A stretch of 39,816 nt of DNA from JAVBOW01 sp031551595. Lineage in GTDB: Bacteria > Bacteroidota > Bacteroidia > Bacteroidales > Rikenellaceae. The notes under the pieces are model-generated. The model saw nothing but the letters and a program-made list of their open reading frames with translations, was not told the origin of the DNA and did not search any database. The DNA lies in the NCBI GenBank assembly GCA_031551595.1, contig JAVBNK010000174.1, positions 1-39,816 on the forward strand, read 5' to 3'. Within the stretch, counting starts at the first letter, position 1. Each line of letters begins with the position of its first letter. The position numbers and the translations under genes are program-made. Shown here one piece after another: positions 29,150 to 36,635 of this stretch.

Positions 29150-29423
29150 GTTCTTTTCATTGCGTCACTTTTCTGATGGTTCGTCGGGCCCTTTGGAAAA
29201 TCGTCGCCCGGAAAGCCGGACAAAGAAGGCGTAAAGAAACGGCGTTCGTCCAACGACCGTTAGGCGGCCGCAGGACGACTAAAAGGGAGGCGTTCGCCGT
29301 TTTAGCCTTCGTCGGAGGGCTTTCAGACGATTTTCCGGGCCCTGGCCTTTTTGCTTCCTTTTTCTGCCAAGAGAAAAAGGAAGTCGCCCTCAGGCGAAAA
29401 AGAAGTGACGCAATGAAAAGAAC
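29150..29423. repeat. 274-bp element with 19-bp terminal inverted repeats (MITE-like), copy 2
   Basis: The ends are perfect inverted repeats: GTTCTTTTCATTGCGTCAC (29150-29168) and its complement (29405-29423). More arms pair inside: GGAAAATCGTC (29195-29205) with 29326-29336, and AAACGGCG (29237-29244) with 29295-29302, so the whole unit can fold into one long hairpin. The right part (29350-29409) shares the core of the repeat at 1195-1253 and has its own 12-bp hairpin. No ORF is supported inside and no clear target duplication was found. The rest of the gap (29424-29635) is non-coding with only small stems such as CTTGC/GCAAG. Confidence 0.65.
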
Positions 29424-29635
29424 AAATAATCTGCCAACGCTGTCCGCCGCGCCAAAATGGCCGCACGGAATGACACGGGGTCATCGATGTCAGACTTGCC
29501 CTGCAAGGTTGTCAGACCGTAATTCGCCGTTGCGAAACGCGAATGTCTGCGGCCCATGCCTTCGGTGCGGTCCCCGCAGCCGCACATGAACAGGAAATAA
29601 TGCGACCCGTGCGACAAATTTTAACCAAGAAAACG

Positions 29636-29643
29636 TATCTTTG
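29636..29643 (+). promoter_or_regulatory. -7 box of the dnaX promoter
   Basis: TATCTTTG exactly matches TAnnTTTG and lies 20 bp upstream of the dnaX ATG. A T-rich stretch (near 29617-29622) may act as the -33 region but is not a clear TTTG. Confidence 0.55.
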
Positions 29644-29663
29644 TCCCTAATTGAACCGACGCA

Positions 29664-31514
29664 ATGGACCATTTCGTAGTATCGGCCCGTAAGTACCGCC
29701 CGGCAGTGTTCCGCTCGGTGGTGGGGCAGGAGCACATCACATCGACCCTCCGCAACGCCATCAGCCGCGGGCAGTTGGCACACGCCTACCTGTTCTGCGG
29801 GCCGCGCGGGGTGGGCAAGACCACCTGTGCGCGCATCTTCGCCAAGTCGATCAACTGCCTCTCGCCCCGCGACAACGAGGCGTGCGGCGAGTGCGAATCG
29901 TGCCGTGCGTTCAACGAGGAGCGCTCGTTCAATATCCATGAGCTGGACGCGGCGTCGAACAACTCCGTAGAGGATATCCGCACGCTCACCGAGCAGGTGC
30001 GCATCCCGCCCCAGATCGGGCGCTACAGCGTCTACATCATCGACGAGGTGCACATGCTCTCGGCGGCGGCGTTCAACGCGTTCCTCAAGACGCTCGAAGA
30101 ACCGCCCGCACACGCCGTTTTCATCCTCGCCACGACCGAAAAGCATAAGATCATCCCCACGATCCTGTCACGCTGCCAGATCTACGATTTCAACCGTATC
30201 CGGGTCGAGGACGGGGTGGCGTACCTCAAATATGTCGCACAGTCCGAGGGCGTTGCGTTCGACGACGAGTCGCTCAACCTGATCGCCCAAAAGGCCGACG
30301 GCGGGATGCGCGACGCGCTGTCGATGTTCGACAAGGCGGTGTCGTTCTGCGGTAATACGCTGCACTTCAAAGAGGTCGCCCGCAAGCTCAACGTGCTGGC
30401 TTACGACACCTATTTCGATATCACCGAAATGGTCGCCTAGGGCGATTACCCGGCGGCGCTGCTGGCGTTCGACGGTGTGCTGGCCAAGGGTTTCTCGGGG
30501 CAAACCTTTATGACGGGGCTTGCGGCCCAGTTCCGCGACCTGCTGATGTGCAAAAATCCGCAGACGCTGCCGCTGATGGAGATCACCGGGTCGCTGCTGG
30601 AGCGCTATAAATTGCAGGCGGCACGGTGCGACGTGCAGTTCCTTTTCGGGGCGATCGCCCTGCTGACCGAGCTCGAAACCGGCTTCAAAACAGCGCTTAA
30701 CCAACGATTGCATGTCGAGTTGGGGCTGATGAAACTGTGCGGCATGGGTCAAAAAAAAAGTGACGGCCTGAATGAGGCCCACGACGAACTACCTGAATTA
30801 AAGAAAGATATAACTCATGCTTCGCGTCCTGCGGCAGCGGTTGCACCGGCTGCGGCCGAAGTGCCGAAGCCGGAATCCGCTCCTGCGGCGGAAACCCCGG
30901 GGCCGGAACCGGCAGCCGTCGCTCCTGCCCCGCAGACCGCCTCCCGGACCGCGCCGGCATCCGTAGCCGGGATTCCGGAACCTGTCGCCGCGCAGGAAAC
31001 CGCACATGCGCCTAAGACCGTTACACCGCAGTCCCCGCCTGCCGCGAGCCCTCTCGGCTCACCCATATCCGGGCAGTCCATCGCCTCGATCCTCAGCGCC
31101 CCGAAGCGTAACGGGCTTCCCGAAGAAGAGGCTGCGCAGCATCCCGAAACCACTGTGGATCCCGACGCCGAGAAAAAAATCCGGCATTTCGCCGCCAAAT
31201 TCCTGCACGGTTTGCAGGCCGAGCGTCCGCGCATGGCCCCGGCGTTCCAGGATATGGCCGTGAACGGAAACCGCATCACGGCAGTCGTGCAGAGCCAGGA
31301 GTTGCACGACGAGATCATGCGTAACCGCGCCGAATTGCTGGAAACGCTGGCCGCTGTGGCCGGGGTGGCGGGCATGATCGAGCTGAAGGTGAAGATCGTC
31401 GAGTCGTCGGGCGTCAAAAAACCCATCAGGGTCGAGGACCGGCTCAAATTCCTCACCGACAAGAACCCGGTGCTCACCAAATTGCGTAAAGAATTAGATT
31501 TCGAGATAGAGTGA
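29664..31514 (+). pseudogene. dnaX: DnaX, DNA polymerase III tau/gamma subunit, interrupted by an in-frame TAG
   Basis: The clamp-loader ATPase of the replisome. One reading frame runs from 29664 to 31514 (616 codons) except for TAG at 30438-30440 (after ITEMVA, before GDYPAALLAFD). Before it: Walker A GPRGVGKTTCARIFAKS, zinc-site Cys residues (INC, then CGECESC), Walker B YIIDEVHMLS and the SRC motif. After it: domain III (FSGQTFMTGLAAQFRDLL), an Ala/Pro-rich linker and the tau-specific C-terminal domain. Truncation at residue 258 would remove domain III and should be lethal in an essential gene. A sequencing error, recent mutation or read-through is therefore possible. TAG ends other genes here, so the code is not reassigned. 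A slippery site at 30751 would also give a gamma form. Confidence 0.85.
30751..30779 (+). promoter_or_regulatory. Candidate frameshift/slippage site in dnaX (A9 run plus hairpin)
   Basis: Nine A bases (30751-30759) lie in frame as CAA AAA AAA AGT. One extra A or a -1 shift gives CAA AAA AAA AAG TGA, so the protein stops one codon later. A stem GGCCT/AGGCC (30765-30779, 5-nt loop) starts 4 nt after the slip site. The stop falls just after domain III (residue about 365), where gamma subunits end in E. coli (ribosomal -1 shift) and Thermus (transcriptional slippage on a nine-A run). Confidence 0.6.
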
Positions 31515-31567
31515 TGCCGGATAGCGGGCGACTGATTGATCGGTTTAAGATTTCATTCTCCGCCCGA

Positions 31568-31621
31568 CCCGCCGAACCGCTTCGCGGCTTCGGGCGGGGA
31601 TTGCGGGTTACCCTGCAATCC
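31568..31621 (+). other. Two strong hairpins between dnaX and tyrS
   Basis: A long GC stem (31568-31598, CCCGCCGAA-type arms with one bulge and an inner CCGC/GCGG) is followed by a 10-bp stem GGATTGCGGG/CCTGCAATCC (31598-31621, one G-T pair, 4-nt loop). No T-run follows, so termination is not obvious. The second lies 35 nt before the tyrS ATG and may be part of its leader. Confidence 0.4.
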
Positions 31622-31656
31622 GTTGAAAAGAGAAATTATAGAGGAGAACTGTAACG

Positions 31657-32952
31657 ATGAAAAAAGATTTTATTGCGGAACTGCGCTGGCGCGGGATGAT
31701 CCACCAGGTCATGCCCGGCGCCGAGGAACAACTCCAAAAAGAAATGACCACGGCCTACCTGGGGATCGACCCGACGGCCGACTCGCTGCATATCGGCCAC
31801 CTGGTCGGGGTGATGATGCTCAAACACCTCCAGGAGTGCGGCCATCGTCCGGTGGCCCTCGTGGGAGGAGCCACGGGCATGATCGGCGACCCGTCCGGCA
31901 AGTCCGCCGAACGCAACCTGCTCGACGAGCCCACGTTGCGCCGTAACCAGGAGGCGATCAAAGCCCAGCTCGCGCGCCTGATCGACTTCGACTCCCCGGC
32001 CCCGAACGCCGCGCTGATGGTCAACAACTACGACTGGATGAAGGAATTCTCGTTCCTGGGTTTCATCCGCGACGTGGGCAAGATGATCACCGTCAACTAT
32101 ATGATGGCCAAGGACTCCGTGAAAAAGCGCCTGAGCGGCGAAGGCGAGGGGATGTCGTTCACCGAATTCACCTACCAGCTCGTCCAGGGCTACGACTTCC
32201 TGCACTTGTACCGCACGCACGGTTGCCGCCTCCAACTGGGCGGTTCGGACCAGTGGGGCAACATCACCACCGGTACAGAAATGATCCGCCGCGCCGTGCA
32301 GGGCGAGGCCTACGCCATCGTCTGCCCGCTGATCACCAAGGCCGACGGCACGAAATTCGGTAAAACCGAGTCCGGAAACGTCTGGCTCGACGCGCGATAC
32401 ACCTCGCCCTATAAATTCTACCAGTTCTGGCTCAACGTATCGGACGAGGATGCGGAGCGTTACATCAAAATCTTCACCCTGCTCGACCAACCGGCCGTCG
32501 AGGCGTTGATCGCCCGCCATCGCGAGGCCCCGCACGAACGCGGGCTGCAAAAACGCCTGGCGCAGGAAATGACCTCCATGATCCACTCCGCGGCCGAGTA
32601 CGAAAAAGCCGTCGAGGCCTCGGCGATCCTTTTCGGGGGGGCTACGGCCGATACGCTGATGCGCATCGACGAACAGACGCTCCTGCAGGTGTTCGACGGC
32701 GTGCCGCAGTTTACGGTGGAAGCCGGGGTTCTGGACGGGGGGGCGGCCTTCATCGACCTGTGCACCGAACATGCCGCCGTGTTCCCGTCGAAGGGCGAGT
32801 TACGCAAACTGGTGCAGGGCGGGGGAGTGTCGCTCAATAAACAGAAGGTCGACGCGCCCGACCGCCGGGTCACCACGGCCGACCTGATCGCAGGAAAATA
32901 CCTGCTCGTCCAGAAGGGGAAGAAAAATTACTATCTGATCATCGTGCAGTGA
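31657..32952 (+). CDS. tyrS: TyrS, tyrosyl-tRNA synthetase
   Basis: A protein of 431 residues, the usual length for the bacterial enzyme. It charges tRNA-Tyr. The HIGH motif is HIGHLVG (45-48), and YLGIDPTADSLHIGH precedes it. GGATGMIGDPSGKSAERNLL and the tyrosine-binding QLGGSDQWGNITTG follow. The KMSKS loop is KFGKT (233-237), as in this class. A C-terminal S4 RNA-binding domain (about 360-431) has ELRKLVQGGGVSLNKQKVDAPD. Unusually for this phylum a purine-rich GAGGAG (31641-31646) sits 10 nt before the ATG and may act as a Shine-Dalgarno. It lies about 140 bp after dnaX, with hairpins between. Confidence 0.97.
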   Translation: MKKDFIAELRWRGMIHQVMPGAEEQLQKEMTTAYLGIDPTADSLHIGHLVGVMMLKHLQECGHRPVALVGGATGMIGDPSGKSAERNLLDEPTLRRNQEAIKAQLARLIDFDSPAPNAALMVNNYDWMKEFSFLGFIRDVGKMITVNYMMAKDSVKKRLSGEGEGMSFTEFTYQLVQGYDFLHLYRTHGCRLQLGGSDQWGNITTGTEMIRRAVQGEAYAIVCPLITKADGTKFGKTESGNVWLDARYTSPYKFYQFWLNVSDEDAERYIKIFTLLDQPAVEALIARHREAPHERGLQKRLAQEMTSMIHSAAEYEKAVEASAILFGGATADTLMRIDEQTLLQVFDGVPQFTVEAGVLDGGAAFIDLCTEHAAVFPSKGELRKLVQGGGVSLNKQKVDAPDRRVTTADLIAGKYLLVQKGKKNYYLIIVQ

Positions 32953-32966
32953 TAAAGTAAACGGCT

Positions 32967-33023
32967 CGCAAAAGGGTAATGATGCCAAAAAGCAGCACTT
33001 TTTGGCATCATTACCCGCAAAAG
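32967..33023. repeat. Perfect 19-bp palindromic hairpin flanked by an 8-bp direct repeat
   Basis: Arms 32974-32992 (GGGTAATGATGCCAAAAAG) and 32998-33016 are exact complements around a 5-nt loop (CAGCA). The 8 bp CGCAAAAG occur on both sides (32967-32974 and 33016-33023), as a target duplication would look. No T-run follows, so it is not a typical terminator. It lies 15 bp after the tyrS stop. Confidence 0.6.
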
Positions 33024-33158
33024 CATTGACAGGGCCCTCCCCGAAAAACCGATGCCGCCGCGTGAGCGGGAGGGGGGCGCCGACCGGATGGGAGGTCACG
33101 GAAGGGGTTGGCTCCGCTGAGTTCGTCCGCCTTGCGGCCACCCTCATTGGGAGGGGGC
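33024..33158. other. GC-rich non-coding block between two palindromes
   Basis: The block is bounded by the 8-mer GCATTGAC (33023-33030 on the left, 33165-33172 in the next palindrome). It holds CCCTCCCC/GGGAGGGG-type arms and ends with a CCCTC-ATTG-GGAGGG stem. No gene is supported in it. It has the look of a dispersed intergenic repeat. Confidence 0.4.
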
Positions 33159-33205
33159 GGTATATGCATTGACGGCTTCCCAAGGAAGCCGTCAATGCAT
33201 ATACC
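33159..33205. repeat. Perfect 22-bp palindromic hairpin with 3-nt loop
   Basis: Arms 33159-33180 and 33184-33205 are exact complements, with CAA as the loop. The stem contains TATATGCATTGACGG. It has no T-run. It lies in the 444-bp gap between tyrS and the OmpP1-like gene; 33206-33271 after it shows nothing further. Confidence 0.65.
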
Positions 33206-33271
33206 AGAGAAGGACCCGGTGATGGCGGTTGTTGTGTCGTTTGCTGTAATATCATTAACAGGCCTATATTA

Positions 33272-33303
33272 AAAAGACGACCCCTTCACGAGGGGTCGTC
33301 TTC
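33272..33303 (-). terminator. Terminator after the OmpP1-like gene
   Basis: An 11-bp perfect stem (AAGACGACCCC and complement, 33275-33303) with a 7-nt loop. On the minus strand it is followed by TTTTTAA. It is 94 bp past the stop codon at 33397. Confidence 0.8.
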
Positions 33304-33396
33304 ACCATAAAAGTCACTTGCAAAATAATCGGCGTGTTCCTTACCGTCGCGGCGGTCGCACGCACTGTGGTCGCAGGCCCCGGGGCCCGCATATCG

Positions 33397-35100
33397 TCAG
33401 AACCTGAAGCCCATCGTCATGGTCAGGATATTGCGTTTCATGCTCGTTTTCACCGGGCCTGAACCCAGTTTGGTCAACTCGCCCGTATCCTGGTTCTCAT
33501 CCCAATAGGAGTGGAGGCTGTAATTCGAATATTCCGTATCGGAGAACACATAGGCCAGGTCGAGCGAAAAACCCCGGTTACGGTAGCCCAGGCCCGCAGA
33601 ATAGTTGGTCACTTTGGTCGCGACCGGGTTATCGATCACCGAGGCAGGCATGTTGTCGGCCGGGGTGACATATTTTCGTTCGTCGATCGGACCGTCGTAC
33701 TTGTTCGCGACCACCGGGCTGTCGTACAGGGCCACGCCCGCACGCAGGGCCAGGGCCGACACGGGTTTGAGCTCCAGGCCCACACGCACGTTGTTCGACG
33801 GGCGGAAGGCGTACTCGATGTCATCGCGGTAGGCCGAAGAAACCGAACCGCTGTTGGCGTCACGCAGGCGCATTTTGTCGTACCATACGCATTCGTAGTC
33901 GGCCGTGAAGATGGCCACGTCCTCGAACTGGTACGACAGGCCGACCATGAGCCGCGACGGCGAGTTGTATTTATAGGTGTAGACCAGCACGTCGGAGAAA
34001 ACCGGTTCCTGCAACGGGTAGTCCCCGTTCTGGTAGATGGTATTCATGTGGGTGATCTGATATTCCTGGTCGACCGACATCCACGTGGGGCTGTGGTAGG
34101 CCAACCCGAAGCGTAACTCTTCGATCGGGCGGACGATCACACCGAGCTTCACGTTGACCCCCGTACCCGAATATTTCAGCCACTGGTCGTATTCCAACGC
34201 CGCGAGCGTTGTGGCGTAAGCCGGATCGTCCGTGAGGGTGTATTCTTCGTCGTAGTAGTTGTATTGCTCGTAGAGCAGGTTCTGGATGCCCAGCGAAAAG
34301 CCTGCATAGACCACGTTGCCGAAATTCATGCCGCCCGAAATGTTGTATTCGCCCAGGCCTCCGGTGGTTTTGGTGCGCAGGAAATTGTTGGTCAGCGGCC
34401 CGGTCCATTCTCCGTTGGGCAACTCTTCTACCCACAGGTTGGCGTCATAGTAATCGTCCGGGAGATCCATGACGGCCCAGGTTTGGAACCCCGCCACGGC
34501 GCCCCATCGGTTGGGGGCGATGCGCTCATTGCGCCAGGGCGATGGGGTGGCCCTGTACGACAGTTGCGAGGACGGGATGCCGTCCAATTGCCGGGCGAAA
34601 ACGTCGGCGATCGAGTTGAGCTGGTCGTCCAGGCCGATGTTCGAGCGGTAGTTGAAATCGGCCAGTTTGTTGTAGGCGAACCCGAACGTGAAACTGGTCA
34701 GTGTGCCGGTGCTTTGGAACGTGTTGATCGCCAGGCCGATGTTGCCCAGTGCGAAACGGTCGTACCTCGTTTTATCGTTGGTGACGTAGTTGCTTGCGGT
34801 GGCCTTGCTTTTGGTGTCCGTCCAGGTCACCGAGGGCGAGAACGAGAATTCCGACGAGCGGTACATGCCCAATCCCGCAGGGTTCATCGACATCGACGAC
34901 AGGTCGGCCCCCAGCGAGGAGAACGCCCCGCCCATGGCGGCCGTGCGGGCCGTGCCGAAACTGTAATACTGCTGCGAGAAAAGCGCCATTTCCGAAGGCG
35001 AGAAGTCCGACATGCGGATCAGCCGGCCTGCCGCAGTCTGTGCGCTGAGCCCTGTCGCCGCCAGGGCCGCCGCGATCAGGAGTGTGATATGCTTTTTCAT
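33397..35100 (-). CDS. OmpP1/FadL-family outer-membrane transport protein
   Basis: A protein of 567 residues with a signal peptide ending LSAQ. Early residues have the family pattern ARTAAMGGAFSSLGADLSSMSMNPAGLGMYRSSEFSFSPS, found in FadL/OmpP1 barrels (N-terminal plug followed by strands). Repeated amphipathic strands follow (GVNVKLGVIVRPIEELRFGLAYHSP, SRLMVGLSYQFED, NVRVGLELKPVSALALRAGVALYDSP). The protein ends TMTMGFRF, with the terminal Phe of barrel proteins. The likely role is passive uptake of hydrophobic compounds across the outer membrane; the substrate is unknown. It follows the W/Y/G-rich lipoprotein gene by 32 bp and probably shares its promoter. Confidence 0.88.
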   Translation of the reverse strand: MKKHITLLIAAALAATGLSAQTAAGRLIRMSDFSPSEMALFSQQYYSFGTARTAAMGGAFSSLGADLSSMSMNPAGLGMYRSSEFSFSPSVTWTDTKSKATASNYVTNDKTRYDRFALGNIGLAINTFQSTGTLTSFTFGFAYNKLADFNYRSNIGLDDQLNSIADVFARQLDGIPSSQLSYRATPSPWRNERIAPNRWGAVAGFQTWAVMDLPDDYYDANLWVEELPNGEWTGPLTNNFLRTKTTGGLGEYNISGGMNFGNVVYAGFSLGIQNLLYEQYNYYDEEYTLTDDPAYATTLAALEYDQWLKYSGTGVNVKLGVIVRPIEELRFGLAYHSPTWMSVDQEYQITHMNTIYQNGDYPLQEPVFSDVLVYTYKYNSPSRLMVGLSYQFEDVAIFTADYECVWYDKMRLRDANSGSVSSAYRDDIEYAFRPSNNVRVGLELKPVSALALRAGVALYDSPVVANKYDGPIDERKYVTPADNMPASVIDNPVATKVTNYSAGLGYRNRGFSLDLAYVFSDTEYSNYSLHSYWDENQDTGELTKLGSGPVKTSMKRNILTMTMGFRF

Positions 35101-35132
35101 TTCCGAAGGTGTATAGTGTGAGTGATACGCGG

Positions 35133-36476
35133 TTACCTGCGGCCGTATCCGCCGCCCGAATTGCCCGAGCCTCCGGAGGAACCACCCGAGGAACCACCCG
35201 AGGAACCACCCGAAGAACCGCCCGAGCTACCTGAACCGCCCGAACTGCCCGAAGAACCGCTGCCCGGTGACGAAGGAGGCGTGTAGTCCGGCATGGAGCG
35301 TTCTTTGAAGATGGGCGAATCGTTGGTGCGCGGTTCGCTGTTGCGGCGGTTGGTGTTCGTGGAGCGCGGGTTGGTGCCCGAACCGCGCTGCGTGCCGCTT
35401 TCCCGGTTTACCGTGCCTTGCCGGCCGTCCTGCCCGGTGCGGTTGCCGGTACCGTAGCCCGAAGGAACGCCTTCACGCCTGCTGGTGGTGCCGCCCGGTT
35501 GCCGGCGGGTATCGTCGCGGTTCCATTCGGACGTGGAGCCCCTGCCGTCCGGTGTCGGGCGGCGGTAACCTGCGTCCTGGCGGCCGGTGCGTCCCGGAAG
35601 CTGGCTGACGCGCGATCCGTTGCTGCCGCGATGATAGCCCGAGCCCGAAGAGGTGCCGTAGCCTGTGCCCCGCGAGGTGCTGTAAGAGGGCCTGTAATTG
35701 GTCCTGCGGTCGCCGTAGTAATCATAGGGGTAGTAGCCGCCGTGTCCGTGTCCGGGGCGGTAGTAGTCATGGCCGGCATACCAGCCCGGACCGCTGTTCC
35801 ATCCCCAGCCGCCGTAATAGTAGTCCCAACTGTTCCAGCCGCAGCCCCAGCCGTGGCGCCATGCCCAGTTGCTGTAGTAGGGCGAGCCCCAGTAGCCGCA
35901 ATAGCCGCCCCAGCCGTAGCCCCATCCGGGGTTCCAGTACCACGGGTAGTTCCAGCCCCAGTAGCCGCCCCAACCCAGGTTGAGGGTCGCGGAGGTCGAA
36001 AGGCCCCAGGTGCCGAACATGGCGGAAACGTATTTGGGCTCGACCCACACCTCGTCGCCCACCACGATTACGTTGTAGAACGCCGGGTCGTAGGACGAAA
36101 TGTAGTTCGATGCGCTGCTGTAGCGGAATTTGTAGTAGCTCGACGGCATTTTGTAACTCGCCGACTCCATGCCGCGCAGGCGGCGTGCGTAGGACTCTTC
36201 GTAGTTGTCGGCCTCATGGTCGTCGTAGCCGTCCGTCGCGCCCCAGCTGTCTTCGACGACGATCTGCGCGGCGGCAGCGGCCTCGGCAGCGGCTTTCGCA
36301 CGTTCGTAGTCGCGCTGCTGCTGCTCGGCGGCGGCCTGCGCGATGGCTTTCTGGTCGTGCGAGGTGTACAGGTCGTCCCACACGGCCGCCTTCGACGAAG
36401 TGTAGTAGACGGTGGTGCAGGAGCAGGCGAGTGCCAGGATCGCTGCGATCGCCGGATATCGGATCACCTTTTTCAT
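35133..36476 (-). CDS. Low-complexity Trp/Tyr/Gly-rich lipoprotein
   Basis: A protein of 447 residues. The signal ends ALACSC (lipid Cys18 or Cys20). A short Ala/Glu/Gln-rich coiled-coil-like stretch (about 47-69) is followed by a folded segment with YDPAFYNVIVVGDEVWVEPKYV (about 129-150). A region very rich in W, Y and G follows (about 165-255). An Arg/Ser/Thr/Asn/Gly-rich disordered part (260-400) comes next, then a tail of (SSGG)-type repeats. Similar proteins in Bacteroidota carry the name vitellogenin-like without a proven function. It is most likely a surface or outer-membrane-associated structural protein. It is divergent from proS and precedes the OmpP1-like gene. Confidence 0.8.
   Translation of the reverse strand: MKKVIRYPAIAAILALACSCTTVYYTSSKAAVWDDLYTSHDQKAIAQAAAEQQQRDYERAKAAAEAAAAAQIVVEDSWGATDGYDDHEADNYEESYARRLRGMESASYKMPSSYYKFRYSSASNYISSYDPAFYNVIVVGDEVWVEPKYVSAMFGTWGLSTSATLNLGWGGYWGWNYPWYWNPGWGYGWGGYCGYWGSPYYSNWAWRHGWGCGWNSWDYYYGGWGWNSGPGWYAGHDYYRPGHGHGGYYPYDYYGDRRTNYRPSYSTSRGTGYGTSSGSGYHRGSNGSRVSQLPGRTGRQDAGYRRPTPDGRGSTSEWNRDDTRRQPGGTTSRREGVPSGYGTGNRTGQDGRQGTVNRESGTQRGSGTNPRSTNTNRRNSEPRTNDSPIFKERSMPDYTPPSSPGSGSSGSSGGSGSSGGSSGGSSGGSSGGSSGGSGNSGGGYGRR
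35176..35223. repeat. 12-bp tandem repeat in the lipoprotein tail
   Basis: Three exact units of GAGGAACCACCC (35176-35211) and a fourth with two changes (to 35223), then decayed copies up to about 35265. On the minus strand this codes for the Gly-Gly-Ser-Ser repeats at the C-terminus. The 12-bp unit keeps the frame, so copy number can vary without breaking the gene. Confidence 0.8.
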
Positions 36477-36564
36477 GGCTTTATGGATTTTATATGATAA
36501 ACGTTTTTACGGTGTTTCATAGTATAGATGCCCCGCCCTGCCGTTTCGTTGCACGGGCGCTTAC

Positions 36565-36572
36565 CAAAGGTA
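36565..36572 (-). promoter_or_regulatory. -7 box of the lipoprotein/OmpP1 operon
   Basis: On the minus strand it reads TACCTTTG, an exact -7 box, 88 bp upstream of the lipoprotein start. A T-rich run lies about 20 bp further upstream. It is back to back with the proS box 30 bp away. Confidence 0.5.
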
Positions 36573-36602
36573 CGGAATAATTCCGGATTAGGAAAAAAAA
36601 TG

Positions 36603-36610
36603 TACCTTTG
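36603..36610 (+). promoter_or_regulatory. -7 box of the proS promoter
   Basis: TACCTTTG exactly matches TAnnTTTG, 25 bp upstream of the proS ATG. The -33 element is not clear (A-rich sequence before it). Confidence 0.6.
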
Positions 36611-36635
36611 CAGCCTGAATTAAGGTTTTACGACA

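Noticed and set aside
30438..30440. Reassignment of TAG to an amino acid as the explanation for the dnaX stop.
   Set aside because: Several intact genes in the window end with TAG at their normal length, so genome-wide reassignment is unlikely.
32953..33396. A small gene or tRNA in the tyrS-OmpP1 gap.
   Set aside because: No frame with protein-like composition and no cloverleaf were found; palindromes and a terminator account for most of it.
35176..35223. Short regular repeats that might suggest a CRISPR array.
   Set aside because: The 12-bp units are contiguous without spacers and code for the Gly-Ser tail of the lipoprotein.
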